From the NCBI RefSeq assembly GCF_016863335.1, contig NZ_BOOR01000028.1:1-45308 (forward strand): a stretch of DNA of 45,308 nucleotides. The letters run 5' to 3'. Below, piece by piece: positions 8,097-17,462 of the stretch; positions within the stretch are counted from its first letter, which is position 1, and the number at the start of each line of letters is the position of its first letter. A program made the position numbers and the translations under genes. The notes under the pieces were generated by a model, which was not told where the DNA came from, made no database searches, and was given only the letters and a program-made list of their open reading frames with translations. This DNA comes from Planotetraspora thailandica (lineage in GTDB: Bacteria > Actinomycetota > Actinomycetes > Streptosporangiales > Streptosporangiaceae).

Positions 8097-8118
8097 TCAG
8101 ATCTGTTTCATATCTGTC
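8097..8118 (+). promoter_or_regulatory. 11-bp tandem direct repeats, candidate OmpR-type regulator box
   Basis: TCAGATCTGTT (8097-8107) and TCATATCTGTC (8108-8118) match at 9 of 11 positions and abut at one helical turn, the geometry used by dimers of OmpR/PhoB-family regulators. The site ends 15 bases before the reductase ATG and lies in the intergenic region shared with the response-regulator gene. Confidence 0.55.
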
Positions 8119-8133
8119 AGCAATCGTCGTGGG

Positions 8134-9495
8134 ATGGCACCAACCGACTTGACTGGCGCGGCCCCTCCGGTCCGCCCACGAGCAGGTACGGCTCGCGCCT
8201 TCGTGACGTGGCTCTGGCCGGCGATCTTCTGGGCGGGGGCGGTCGCGGCGCTGGCGCCATGGGCGTTCAATTCGGCGGCCGGCTTCGCGTCGGCCCCTCT
8301 GCTGGGCATGGCCAAGATCGCTGGCCTGATCGCGGGTTATCTCGTCGCCGTGCAGCTCATCCTGATGAGCCGGGTCCTGGAGACGCAGCTCATCGCCGTA
8401 TGGCACCGCAGGCTGGGCGGCGCGGTCTTCGCGTTCATCACCGCTCACATCGTGTTCAGCACCGTGGGACATGCGGCCGGCCGGAGCCTGGGAGCCCAGA
8501 CCCTGACGTTCATCTACGACTATCCCTGGCTCCTCGCGGCGTATGTCGGTACCGCTCTGATCGTGATGATCGGCCTGACCTCGATCCGCGCGTTCAAGCG
8601 GCGCATGCGCTATGAGACCTGGTACTACCTCCACCTTTACGCCTACCTCGGCACCGCACTGGCCTTCGCGCACACCGTCACGATCTCCACCGACATCGTC
8701 GGGGCCGCCAAGGCCTTCTGGATCGCCCTGTACGGCACGGCCGTCGCGCTGGCGGTGTGGCGGCGGATCATACGGCCGGGCCGCCTGGCCGTACGGCACG
8801 GCTTCCGGGTGTCCCAGGTGGTGCAGGAGACGCCGGACGTCACCTCGATCCACATCGGCGGCCGCCGGATGCAGGAGTTCCAGATCAGACCGGGGCAGTT
8901 CCTCTGGCTGCGTTTCCTCACGCGCGACGGCTGGGGCCAGGCCCATCCCTTCTCCCTGTCGGCCGCCCCCGACGGGCACAGCCTGCGCGTCACGGTCAAG
9001 GCGCTGGGCGACCACACGAGGGGTCTGCAGGACGTGCGAGTCGGCACGCGCGTGATCGTGGAGGGGCCGTACGGGAGCTTCACGACCCGCCATGGCAAAA
9101 CAGTCCTGATGATCGCGGCCGGGATCGGGATCACCCCGATCAGGGCGCTGATGGAGGAGATGCCCCCGGGGACCGTCGTCATCTACCGGGCCCGCTCGGA
9201 GAAGGAGGTCGTCTTCCGGGAGGAGCTGGACACGCTGGCCAGGACGCGGAATGCCCGGATGGTCTACGTGCTGGACGAGGACGTCAGGACGCCTTCCTCA
9301 GACGGCACGGGGGGCGACGGCCGCGGGCTTCCCGACGCGCTCACGGCGCCAGGGCTGACGCGGCTGACGCCGGGAATCGAGGAGCGGGACGTCTTCCTCT
9401 GCGGACCTCCCGGCCTTGTGCGCAGGGTCGGCGCCGAACTGCGCAAGGCCGGGGTCCGCGACCGCCACGTCCACCTCGACCCGTTCGAGCTCTAG
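8134..9495 (+). CDS. Ferric-reductase-like transmembrane flavocytochrome (FAD/NAD(P)H oxidoreductase)
   Basis: A 453-residue membrane protein. About residues 25-215 form six hydrophobic helices of the ferric-reductase/NOX type with several candidate haem histidines (H91, H105, H113 and those in '[18 protein letters not shown]'). Then come an FAD-binding barrel ('[13 protein letters not shown]', 'HPFSLSAAP', 'GPYGSF') and a NAD(P)-binding domain ('[12 protein letters not shown]', 'FLCGPPGL'). It would pass electrons from cytoplasmic NAD(P)H across the membrane to an acceptor such as ferric iron. The ATG at 8134 sits just past the direct repeats; upstream in-frame starts have no family counterpart. 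It diverges from the orphan response regulator. Confidence 0.88.
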   Translation: MAPTDLTGAAPPVRPRAGTARAFVTWLWPAIFWAGAVAALAPWAFNSAAGFASAPLLGMAKIAGLIAGYLVAVQLILMSRVLETQLIAVWHRRLGGAVFAFITAHIVFSTVGHAAGRSLGAQTLTFIYDYPWLLAAYVGTALIVMIGLTSIRAFKRRMRYETWYYLHLYAYLGTALAFAHTVTISTDIVGAAKAFWIALYGTAVALAVWRRIIRPGRLAVRHGFRVSQVVQETPDVTSIHIGGRRMQEFQIRPGQFLWLRFLTRDGWGQAHPFSLSAAPDGHSLRVTVKALGDHTRGLQDVRVGTRVIVEGPYGSFTTRHGKTVLMIAAGIGITPIRALMEEMPPGTVVIYRARSEKEVVFREELDTLARTRNARMVYVLDEDVRTPSSDGTGGDGRGLPDALTAPGLTRLTPGIEERDVFLCGPPGLVRRVGAELRKAGVRDRHVHLDPFEL

Positions 9496-9511
9496 AGTGC
9501 GGAGCTGCGGC

Positions 9512-9787
9512 TCAGGCGTCGGGGTGTTTGGAGAGATAGTCCACGTAGACGGGCCGCAGCGCGTCGCCGAGCTCGCCTTCCCCCGCCGCCATGGCATCGC
9601 TGAGCAGCGCGGAGACCCGGCTGAGATCGTTGGCCGTCTCGTCGGAGTTGCCGCTGGCCGCCTCCGCCGCCGGGATCAGCTTCAGCAGGTCCCACAGGAA
9701 GCCGAAGTCGCCGTGCCGTACGGCATAGCGGACCGCCCGGTCATGCAGCTCCTTGGCCGACAGCGCATCGAGCTCTTCCACATCCAT
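9512..9787 (-). CDS. Small conserved-looking hypothetical protein
   Basis: A 91-residue acidic, helical protein (for example 'VEELDALSAKELHDRAVRYA' and 'GDFGFLWDLLKLIPAAE'). No signal peptide or membrane segment is visible. It is convergent with the ferric-reductase-like gene, whose stop is 16 bases away. I do not recognise the family. The balanced amino-acid composition and normal codon positions support a real gene. Confidence 0.65.
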   Translation of the reverse strand: MDVEELDALSAKELHDRAVRYAVRHGDFGFLWDLLKLIPAAEAASGNSDETANDLSRVSALLSDAMAAGEGELGDALRPVYVDYLSKHPDA

Positions 9788-9857
9788 CCAGCCTCACCCC
9801 AAAAATCATGATTGCCCCAATTTTTGCCACTTATGCCCATGGCAGGGAAAAGGCTAG

Positions 9858-9926
9858 TCAGAGGCGGACGATCACTTTGCCGAGGGAGCCGCCGTTCGCG
9901 TGCCCCGAGCGGCGATCCAGCGGGCA
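9858..9926 (-). pseudogene. Remnant of a zinc-type alcohol dehydrogenase / quinone oxidoreductase C-terminus
   Basis: The last ~20 codons before a TGA stop read '..LDRRSGHANGGSLGKVIVRL', which closely resembles the conserved C-terminal tail of NAD(P)-dependent medium-chain oxidoreductases (GHAxGKVVxR). The sequence upstream in this frame loses family character at once and overlaps the promoter region of the acyltransferase. It is most likely the surviving end of a deleted gene. Confidence 0.4.
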
Positions 9927-10121
9927 CGGAGCCCGGCCCGACCGGCCGTACGAACGCCGGACGAGGCGCACGTGAAACTCGCGTGAACTTCGACGGAATA
10001 CCCCTGGGTGAGATCTTGACATATGCCCGGAAGTACTGTTTCGGTTTGTTTCCATGTCGTCTCGCCCAACATTGACTCGCGAGCAGCAGACGCTCGCGCC
10101 CACGTCCGGGAGAATCCCGGA

Positions 10122-12230
10122 GTGACCCACGCTGCACCCGTACCTCTGGAGACGACCAGCCGAGGCGAGACGGCCCCACCGCGACACCACACGCAGAAGC
10201 GAACCGACATCGAGGGCCTGCGGGCCATCGCCGTTTCGCTGGTCGTGCTGAGCCACTCCGGAGTGGCTCTGGTCGGCGGCGGATACATCGGCGTCGACGT
10301 TTTCTTCGTCATCTCCGGCTTCCTGATCACCTCGCTGCTGCTGCGCGAACTGTCCACGACCGGGCGTATCTCCATCCGCCGCTTCTACGCCCGGCGCGCC
10401 CTCAGGCTCCTGCCCGCCTCGACCATCGTGGTCGTGTTCACCGTGATCGGCTCCTGGTTGTGGCTGACACCGGTCAGGTTCGCCGAATACACCAAGGACG
10501 CCCTGGCCAGCACGCTCTACGCGATCAACTTCCGCCTGGCCATCACCGGCACCGACTACCTTCAGGAGGGCAGCCCGCCCTCGCCGTTCCAGCACTTCTG
10601 GTCGCTGGCCGTCGAAGAGCAGTTCTACCTCGTATGGCCCCTGCTGTTGATCGTCTCCGCCTGGCTGCTGGGGCGGGGCGGCCGGACCAGCCGCACCCGG
10701 TGGCTGGCGATCCCGCTCATCGGGCTGTCGGTGGCGTCCCTGGCGCTCAGCATCGTGGAGACGCCGCGGTCGGCCCCCTGGTCCTACTTCGGCTCCCAGA
10801 CCCGTGTCTGGGAGCTGGGCGCGGGAGCGCTCGTCGCCCTGGCGGCGGCGCGTCTGGCCCGCACTCCGAGGCCCGTCGCGGCCGCCATGACCTGGGCCGG
10901 CCTGGCCGCGATCCTCGTCGCAGCGGTCGTCTTCGACGACAACACCCCGTTTCCCGGCTACCACGCGATCCTGCCGGTCGCCGGCACCGCTCTGGTCATC
11001 GCGGGCGGCACGGCCGCGGCACGCGGGGACGCGCGGTCACTGCTGGGCCTGGCGCCGTTCCAGCGGATCGGCGGCCTGTCCTACGGGTGGTACCTCTGGC
11101 ACTGGCCCCTGCTGGTCATCGGGCCCGCCGCGCTCAGCATGCACGGCACCGTCTGGCTCAACCTCGCGCTGTGCGGCATCGGTCTGATCATGGCCGCGAT
11201 CACGCTCTACCTGGTCGAGAACCCGGTGCGCTTCCACCGCGCCTTCAAGAACCGGCCGGGGCGCGCGATCTCGCTCGGCGTCTCCCTGTCGGCGGGCGCG
11301 GCGGTGATCACCCTGGTGGCCGCCGGTCTGCCCCCCTCCATCCCGTACGGCCCGCCGGTCCCGGACCTGGCGAAGGCCATGGCCTCGGCGCCCGACCCGG
11401 AGGCGTTCCTGAAGTCCAGCCTGGCCGAAGGTTTGCCGCAGGACCGGCTTCCCAGCAACCTGACGCCGTCCCTGACCACGGTGAAGGGCGACCATGCGAT
11501 CGTCTACGACAACGGCTGCCACGTGGGCTACGACTCCACCCAGGAGCCCACGTGCGCCTTCGGCGACCTGACGGCGAACAAGTCGGTCGTGCTCTTCGGC
11601 GACTCGCACGCCGCGTCTTGGTTCCCCGCCCTGGACAAGCTCGCCCGCGAGAGGCACTGGAAGCTGTACTCGTGGACCAAGGCCTCGTGCAAAGTCGCCT
11701 CCATCCAGCTGGTGCGCAACGGCAAGGCGTACAAGAGCTGCACCACCTGGCGTGACCAGGCGATCGCGAGGATCAAGAAACTCCACCCGGCGCTGGTCGT
11801 CCTGTCCAATTCGGAGGAGGGAACGATCTTCCCGAAGACGGCCGACAACCCGGCCGCCTGGGGCGCGGGCTTCACCACGACGCTCAAGCGCATCAAGGCG
11901 CCCGGCACGAAGATCGCCCTGATCCAGGACATCCCCTGGCCTAAGGGCGACGCGCCCGAGTGTCTGGCCCAGAACCCCCGCGTCCCGAGCATGTGCACGA
12001 ACAAGCTGCCGGACGCCCTGGCATCGAAGGACCGCCGCGCCGCAATCGCCGACGCGGCGACCAAGGCCAAGATCAAGCTCATCGACCCGACCACGTGGTT
12101 CTGCGGCACGTCGGGAAGCTGCCCGCCGGTCGTCGGCAACTTGCTCGTCTACCGAGACGAGGGTCACATGACCAGCCAGTACGCCGAATTGCTCGCCCCC
12201 CTGCTCGAGACCCGTCTGCCGAAGATCTGA
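10122..12230 (+). CDS. OafA/YrhL-type membrane acyltransferase with C-terminal SGNH domain
   Basis: A 702-residue protein. About residues 25-400 form the acyltransferase-3 domain with roughly ten membrane helices and the family motifs 'DIEGLRAIAVSLVVLSH', 'YIGVDVFFVISGFLIT' and 'FYARRALRLLPA'. A linker follows, then an extracytoplasmic SGNH hydrolase-like domain with GDSH (Ser 495) and the D679-x2-H682 pair near the end. Such proteins O-acetylate surface polysaccharide, peptidoglycan or secondary metabolites. The GTG at 10122 has GGGAG 9 bases upstream; a longer frame to 10023 is possible. A terminator hairpin follows at 12249. Confidence 0.9.
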   Translation: MTHAAPVPLETTSRGETAPPRHHTQKRTDIEGLRAIAVSLVVLSHSGVALVGGGYIGVDVFFVISGFLITSLLLRELSTTGRISIRRFYARRALRLLPASTIVVVFTVIGSWLWLTPVRFAEYTKDALASTLYAINFRLAITGTDYLQEGSPPSPFQHFWSLAVEEQFYLVWPLLLIVSAWLLGRGGRTSRTRWLAIPLIGLSVASLALSIVETPRSAPWSYFGSQTRVWELGAGALVALAAARLARTPRPVAAAMTWAGLAAILVAAVVFDDNTPFPGYHAILPVAGTALVIAGGTAAARGDARSLLGLAPFQRIGGLSYGWYLWHWPLLVIGPAALSMHGTVWLNLALCGIGLIMAAITLYLVENPVRFHRAFKNRPGRAISLGVSLSAGAAVITLVAAGLPPSIPYGPPVPDLAKAMASAPDPEAFLKSSLAEGLPQDRLPSNLTPSLTTVKGDHAIVYDNGCHVGYDSTQEPTCAFGDLTANKSVVLFGDSHAASWFPALDKLARERHWKLYSWTKASCKVASIQLVRNGKAYKSCTTWRDQAIARIKKLHPALVVLSNSEEGTIFPKTADNPAAWGAGFTTTLKRIKAPGTKIALIQDIPWPKGDAPECLAQNPRVPSMCTNKLPDALASKDRRAAIADAATKAKIKLIDPTTWFCGTSGSCPPVVGNLLVYRDEGHMTSQYAELLAPLLETRLPKI

Positions 12231-12248
12231 GCGGAGACGATCCGGAGA

Positions 12249-12281
12249 CGTGTGGTCCGGCGCCGGTCGCCGGACCACACG
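12249..12281 (+). terminator. Terminator hairpin after the acyltransferase gene
   Basis: Perfect 14-bp arms (CGTGTGGTCCGGCG / CGCCGGACCACACG) enclose a 5-base loop 18 bases past the stop codon. No clear T-tract follows, which is usual in high-GC actinobacteria. Confidence 0.75.
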
Positions 12282-12419
12282 CGACCGCCATGCCCGAGAC
12301 TGGGCTCATAAGGGGCGCAAGGGGCGACATGAAGTCTTGCCCGGCGGTATCGGGGCGAGCATGCTTATCCGTCGCAGAGGTTTGACACCCTTTTGTCCAA
12401 CCATGGAAGGATCTCCCCG

Positions 12420-12791
12420 TTGAAGATCATCATTAAGATCTTGATCGTCGCCGGAGCTCTGTGGGTGTCCACGAAGCTCGTGGACGGCATCACGGTCACC
12501 ACCGACACGGCCGCCAAGCAGGCGGGCACCCTCATCGCCGTCGCGCTGATCTTCGGAATCGTCAACGCGGTGCTCAAGCCGATCATCAAAACGGTCGGCT
12601 GCGCCTTCTACGTCCTGACGCTGGGCCTGTTCGCCCTCGTCGTCAACGCCCTCCTTCTGCTGCTCACGAGCTGGCTGGCCGACCAGGCCGACCTCCCGTT
12701 CCACGTCAGCGGCTTCCTGGCCGCCTTCTGGGGCGCGATCATCGTCGGCGTGGTCAGCTGGGCCCTGAACATGATCTTCGGTGACGACTGA
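12420..12791 (+). CDS. Phage-holin-4 / YvlD-like small integral membrane protein
   Basis: A 123-residue protein with four hydrophobic helices: 'IIIKILIVAGALWVS', a segment around 'LIAVALIFGIVNAVLKPI', then 'VLTLGLFALVVNALLLLL' and 'LAAFWGAIIVGVVSWAL'. The 'NAVLKPIIK' signature is typical of the family named after phage holins but widespread in chromosomes with unknown function. I choose the TTG at 12420 because GGAAGG lies 9 bases upstream; the TTG at 12393 has no such site. The stop overlaps the GTG of the lyase gene by 11 bases, so the two are translationally coupled. Confidence 0.8.
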   Translation: MKIIIKILIVAGALWVSTKLVDGITVTTDTAAKQAGTLIAVALIFGIVNAVLKPIIKTVGCAFYVLTLGLFALVVNALLLLLTSWLADQADLPFHVSGFLAAFWGAIIVGVVSWALNMIFGDD

Positions 12792-14187
12792 CATCACGCT
12801 CGACGGCACCACGCTGACCTGCGAACAGGTCCGCGTGGTCGCCCGCGGCCGGGCGCGGGTCGCGCTCGGCTCCACCGCGGCCGCCCAGGCCGCCTGGGAG
12901 GCCGCCTCCCGGCTGCAGGGCCCCGTGTACGGCCGGACCACCGGGGTCGGCGCCAACAAGGACGTGGCCCTGCCCGAGCAGGGGCTCGGCCTGCTCCGCA
13001 GCCACGCCGGTGGCGCGGGCCCCCTGGTGGACGACGAGCGTGCCCGGGCGATGCTGGTCGTCCGGCTCAACCAGCTCCTGCGCGGCGGGTCCGGCGCCGA
13101 CCCCGGCCTCCTCCCCGCTCTCGCCGACACGATCAACGGCGGGTTCACTCCCCCGGTCCGCCTGTACGGAGCCATCGGCACCGGCGACCTCACCGCCCTG
13201 GCGACGGCGGCGCTCTGCCTGGCTGGTGAGATCCCGTGGCGGCGTGCCCCCTGGTCGCCGCCCGAGGAGCCGTCCTTCCCCGTGTCCGGGTCCGACGCCC
13301 TGCCGTTCATCAGCGCCAACGCGATGACCCTGGGCGACGCCGCGCTGGCGTGCGCGCAGCTGCGCCCGCTGCTCGACGCCTCCATCGGCGTCGCCGCCCA
13401 GTCGTGGCGGGCCGTCGACGCCTCCGGCGAACCCCTCGAGCAGCCCGTCCAGGACGCGCGGCGTCACCCCGGCCAGGCGCGGGTGGCCACGCGCCTGCGC
13501 CGCCTCCTCGTGCCCGGCCCGTCCTCCCCACGCCTTCAGGACCCGTACGGCTACCGCGCGCTGCCGCAGGTGCACGGCGCCGCCTTCGACGCGCTCGACA
13601 CGGCCGAGCACGCCGTCACCACCGACATGAACTCCGCTGCCGAGAATCCGCTCATCGCGGGCGGCCGGGCCTGGCACAACGGCAACTTCCACACCGCCCC
13701 CGTGGCCCTGGCCCTCGACGGCCTGCGCGCCGCGCTCGTGCAGACGGCGTCGTTGTCGACCGCGCGGCTCGCGACGCTGATGGAGCCCGCCTACACCGGC
13801 CTGGTGCCCTTCCTCGCCGAGCGGCCCGGGGCGTCGGGCGCGCTCATCCTCGAATACGTCGCCTACGACGCCCTGGCGACGCTGCGGCACCTGGCCGCCC
13901 CCGTGACCCTCGGCGGGGCCGTGTTGTCGCGCAGCGTCGAGGACCACGCCGGATTCGGCACCCAGGCCGCCCGGGCCTGCCTCGCGGCGCGGGAGCCGTA
14001 CGAGATCGTGCTGGCCTGCGAGCTGGTGGCCGCCGTGCGGGCACGGCGGCAGCGCGGCATCGCGATCGAGCCGCCCCTCGACGTGCTCGACGGGCGTTTG
14101 GAGGACCGCTCACTGGAGGCCGACATCGAGGCCGCCCGTGCCGCGCTCCCCTCCTTGGCCGCGGATCAGCCCAAGCCGAGCCGGTGA
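12781..14187 (+). CDS. HAL/PAL-family aromatic amino acid lyase homologue with altered MIO triad
   Basis: A 468-residue member of the histidine/phenylalanine ammonia-lyase family. Family elements are the catalytic-Tyr motif 'VYGRTTGVGA' (Y50), 'QDPYGYRALPQVHGA', 'NSAAENPLI' and 'GNFHTAPVALALD'. The triad that normally self-cyclises to the MIO cofactor (Ala-Ser-Gly in GASGDLxPLA) reads Gly-Thr-Gly here (residues 133-135, 'AIGTGDLTALA'). Ser is known to be critical in studied enzymes, so either a Thr-derived cofactor forms or the protein has another role. The protein is also about 40 residues shorter than typical HAL. It is coupled to the upstream membrane protein and overlaps the LAL regulator tail-to-tail by 22 bases. 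Confidence 0.87.
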   Translation: MTTDITLDGTTLTCEQVRVVARGRARVALGSTAAAQAAWEAASRLQGPVYGRTTGVGANKDVALPEQGLGLLRSHAGGAGPLVDDERARAMLVVRLNQLLRGGSGADPGLLPALADTINGGFTPPVRLYGAIGTGDLTALATAALCLAGEIPWRRAPWSPPEEPSFPVSGSDALPFISANAMTLGDAALACAQLRPLLDASIGVAAQSWRAVDASGEPLEQPVQDARRHPGQARVATRLRRLLVPGPSSPRLQDPYGYRALPQVHGAAFDALDTAEHAVTTDMNSAAENPLIAGGRAWHNGNFHTAPVALALDGLRAALVQTASLSTARLATLMEPAYTGLVPFLAERPGASGALILEYVAYDALATLRHLAAPVTLGGAVLSRSVEDHAGFGTQAARACLAAREPYEIVLACELVAAVRARRQRGIAIEPPLDVLDGRLEDRSLEADIEAARAALPSLAADQPKPSR

Positions 14188-17138
14188 GCTATCGCCGCGG
14201 CTTCCATGCGGTTGGCCGCACCGAGTTTGGCGAGGATGTTGGACACGTGGACACTTGCGGTCTTGTCGCTGATGAACAGAGCCTGGGCGATCTGCCGGTT
14301 GGTGTGCCCGGTGGTCACCAGAGCGAGCACCTCCCGTTCGCGAGGGGTGAGGCCGAAGTCGCCGCCGGGCTCGGCACGCTCTGCGACGGCCTCGGTCGCG
14401 CCGGGCGGGCCCTCCAGGGAGACGCGGGCACGGCGGGCCAGATCTTCGATCTCCTGAACAAGGAGGCGAGCTCCCAGCTCGCTCGCCGTCGTCCAGCTGC
14501 GCCGGAGCACCTCCTCCGCCGTCGCCCGCGCGGTGCCCGTGGCGAGCAGCGCCTCGCCATGCCGCCACTGCGCGTAGGCCGTCTCATGGGGGCAGCTCAG
14601 GCGCTGCCAGGCATCCGCCGCCTCGGCCCAGCGATCCGGGTCGCCGGCTCCCTCGACCCTGGTCCATTCCGCCTCCGAGGTCGCCAGTCTGGCCTGCGCC
14701 AGCGGTATGGCCGAAGCCTGGGCGCCGGCGGCGCGCGCTCGATCGAGAAGGTCCCACGCGATACCGCGTGACATGGCGTACTCGTCGGCGGCCCGCAGTG
14801 CCAGCGTCCTCTCCGCGATCGCGGCTTCCACCGCCAGACCCGCCTGGCACACCTCGAAGATCAGAAAACCGCCGTCGTCGTCCGCGAGCGCCGCGACCCC
14901 GTCGGCGACCGCCGCCCGCGCCTCATCAAGGTGTCCGTCCCACATGGCGATGAGGGCCGTACGCGCGAGCTGCGGGGCGGCGTACTGCGGATCCAACGGG
15001 AGCGGAACGTTCTTGAGAAGTGCCGAGAGGTCCTCCCGGGCTCCGGCCAGGTCCCCGCGGTGCAGGTGATACAAGGCACGAGTCTGCAGGGGAACGGGCG
15101 CCCAGGCATTCGGAGGGTCGAGCTCGAAGACCTCCTCCAGCATCGGGAGCGCCTCCTCCCAACGCCCCAGGAAGACCAACGCCTCCGCCACGTTGCCCAG
15201 CCCCGCCCGGCCGTAGGTGCGCATCGCCCCGAACCGGCTGGCCAGCCGATAGCACTCCAGACTGACCTCCGCGGCTTCCTCCCAGAGGCCGTACATCGTC
15301 AGGGACCCACCGAAGTTCAACCGTGCCCGGCACATGTCGTCGATGCTGCCGACCTCTTCGGCGATCCGGAAAGCCTCCTCGAAGTGCTCTCTCGCCGGCT
15401 CCAACCGGCCCAGCAACCCCAGCGAGGTCGCCAGGCTCGTCAGGGCGTGCCCCTCCTCGGCCCGGGCTCCGACCTGGCGCGCGACGGCGATGGCCTCTTC
15501 GCAGGACTCCGAGGCCTGGCGGTGACGGGCCATCAGCATCAGCAACTGCCCGCGGGCCGCGAGCGCGCGAGCCCGTTCCCGGGAAGGCGGCTGGGCCGGG
15601 AGTGCGCTCACCGCCTGCTCGATCGTCGTCAGCGCCTTCGCGCTGTCACCGGCCATCCAGTGGTAGCGCGCCAGCCGCTCCAGTAGCGCGCCGGTTCGCA
15701 GAGGATCACGCGCCGCGCCGGGGTCCGCGAGCGCCGTCTCGGCCAGGGCGATCGCCTGGTCATGCTCCCCGATCAGGTACGCCGCCTCAGCCGCCCGCTG
15801 GAGCAGAGTCACCCGATCGAGCGGGCTCCGCGCCGCCGACTGCGGCGCCCGGTTCCACAGTTCCACCGCCCGCTCGTAATGCCGCTGAGCTTCGGCGAGG
15901 GCATAGGCGGCCTCCGCCGCCTGGCCCGCCTCCACACAGGCCAGCAGCGCCGCCCCAAGGTCGTGCGCGGCATACCAGTGATAGGCCAGCTGTCCCAGTT
16001 CGGCGGCCGTCGCGGCGCCCGCCCTGGCTTCCACACGGTCCGACAGGGCCCGGGCATAGGCCCCGTGTAACGGTCCACGTTCGGCCGGCAGCAGGTCGTC
16101 GTAGATGGCCTCCTGCACCAGCGCGTGCCGGAAGGCGTAGGACTCGCTGCCCTCCTCGGCCGTCAGCACGTGCCGGGCGACGGCCTCGCGTAACACCCCG
16201 ATGAGCTCCTCCACCGACTGCGCGGACACCGCGGCCAGCACATGGTGGTCGACCCGGCGCCCGGCCACCGCCGCCACCTGCAGCACCCGCTGCGCCGGCT
16301 CGGACAACGCCTCCACCCGGGCCAGAACCACGTCCCGCACAGCGGTCGGAAGCGCCGTGCCCTCCCAGCGCGCGGCCAGCAGTTCCTCCACGAAGAACGG
16401 GTTTCCCGCCGACCGCTCGTGGATCTCGGCCACCGTCGCGGCCGACGGCCGCTCCCGGGTGATCTCGGCCAGCAACCCGGCCACGTCCCGCCGGCCCAGG
16501 GAGCCCAGCTGCAGGCGCTCGATCCGATCGCTGCGCCCCAGCTCCGCCAGGAACGGCCGCAAGGGGTGGCGGCGGTGGAGGTCGTCGCTCCGGTAGGTCA
16601 GCACCGTACACACCCCGGCACGCAGGTTCCTGACCAGGAAACCCAGGAGATCACGGGTCGACTGGTCGGCCCAGTGCAGGTCCTCCGCGATCAGCAGGAC
16701 CGGCCGGCGCTCGGCCAGCCGGTGCAGCACTCCCAACAGCAGCTCGAACAACCGGGCCGGTGCCACCGGGTCAGACCCCACCGCCGGTGTGCCCAGCTCG
16801 GGCACCAGCCGCGCGAGTTCGTCGCGCGCGCCGCCCAGGACGCGCTCCAGCTCGTCCTCGTCCAGCATCGCGGCCAGGGAGCGCGTCGCCTCGACCACCG
16901 GGGCGTAGGCGAGTACGCCGTCACCGACGTCCAGGCAGCCTCCCATCAGCGTGATCGCCCCGATCTGCCGAGCCTGGCCGCTCAACTCGGTCACCAGGCG
17001 GGTCTTTCCGACCCCCGCCTCACCGGCCACGATCACCGCCGACGGCTTTCCGGCTACGGCCCGCTCCAAAGCGGCCCGCAAGCTGGCCACTTCCGCGGCG
17101 CGACCGACGAGCACCGGACTGGACAATCGCTCCGTCAC
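14166..17138 (-). CDS. LAL-type LuxR-family transcriptional regulator
   Basis: A 990-residue large ATP-binding regulator of the LuxR family. The N-terminal AAA-type ATPase has Walker A GEAGVGKT (39-46) and a Walker B-like 'RPVLLIAEDLHW'. A long helical TPR-like middle section (about 400-860) follows, and a LuxR helix-turn-helix occupies the last ~65 residues ('LTPREREVLALVTTGHTNRQ', 'ISDKTASVHVSNILAKLGA'). Such proteins are MalT-like activators, often linked to secondary metabolism or sugar uptake. Its 3' end overlaps the lyase gene. Its own target is not evident; the divergent neighbour is the secreted lectin gene. Confidence 0.93.
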   Translation of the reverse strand: MTERLSSPVLVGRAAEVASLRAALERAVAGKPSAVIVAGEAGVGKTRLVTELSGQARQIGAITLMGGCLDVGDGVLAYAPVVEATRSLAAMLDEDELERVLGGARDELARLVPELGTPAVGSDPVAPARLFELLLGVLHRLAERRPVLLIAEDLHWADQSTRDLLGFLVRNLRAGVCTVLTYRSDDLHRRHPLRPFLAELGRSDRIERLQLGSLGRRDVAGLLAEITRERPSAATVAEIHERSAGNPFFVEELLAARWEGTALPTAVRDVVLARVEALSEPAQRVLQVAAVAGRRVDHHVLAAVSAQSVEELIGVLREAVARHVLTAEEGSESYAFRHALVQEAIYDDLLPAERGPLHGAYARALSDRVEARAGAATAAELGQLAYHWYAAHDLGAALLACVEAGQAAEAAYALAEAQRHYERAVELWNRAPQSAARSPLDRVTLLQRAAEAAYLIGEHDQAIALAETALADPGAARDPLRTGALLERLARYHWMAGDSAKALTTIEQAVSALPAQPPSRERARALAARGQLLMLMARHRQASESCEEAIAVARQVGARAEEGHALTSLATSLGLLGRLEPAREHFEEAFRIAEEVGSIDDMCRARLNFGGSLTMYGLWEEAAEVSLECYRLASRFGAMRTYGRAGLGNVAEALVFLGRWEEALPMLEEVFELDPPNAWAPVPLQTRALYHLHRGDLAGAREDLSALLKNVPLPLDPQYAAPQLARTALIAMWDGHLDEARAAVADGVAALADDDGGFLIFEVCQAGLAVEAAIAERTLALRAADEYAMSRGIAWDLLDRARAAGAQASAIPLAQARLATSEAEWTRVEGAGDPDRWAEAADAWQRLSCPHETAYAQWRHGEALLATGTARATAEEVLRRSWTTASELGARLLVQEIEDLARRARVSLEGPPGATEAVAERAEPGGDFGLTPREREVLALVTTGHTNRQIAQALFISDKTASVHVSNILAKLGAANRMEAAAIAHRLGLG

Positions 17139-17462
17139 ATCGCGATCATCGCGTAAGGCCCCCTTATCAACAAGCGACCCCGGACCACAGAGCCACGGCC
17201 GGCCGCCGGGGACATGCGGGCCCCACCGGACGCGTGACGGTGTTCGGCCAGGTCAGCGCCGCAGGTGACGGCCAGGCAGCCCCCATCAGGTGGCAGAGGC
17301 CGGGCGTCGTGCCGTACGGCTCGGGCGCCTCCACGGCCGGCGAATCTAAGGCACTCATATAGGACGAACGCCTAAGGCTCCGCGCCCCCCTTAGTCCGTA
17401 GCGTTCCCTTCGCCGGTCCGGATCACCACCGCACGGCCACGGACGTAGAAGCGGAGAAAGCA
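17139..17462. other. Divergent intergenic region between the LAL regulator and lectin genes
   Basis: No gene is seen. Near the lectin gene CTAAGGC occurs twice (17345 and 17372), the second paired with CCTTAG at 17389-17394 to form a small inverted repeat. This is a plausible regulator site for either flanking gene. The stretch must hold both promoters, but no clear -35/-10 pair could be assigned. Confidence 0.45.

Noticed and set aside
12382-12419. TTGACA at 12382 as a -35 box for the holin-like gene
   Set aside because: No acceptable -10 element lies 16-19 bases downstream; that place is taken by the ribosome-binding site.
12781-14187. An Ala-Ser-Gly sequence within 'VDASGEP' as the real MIO triad
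   Set aside because: It lies about 80 residues downstream of the position fixed by the GDLxxLA context and is not followed by Asp-Leu, so the Gly-Thr-Gly site is the aligned one.
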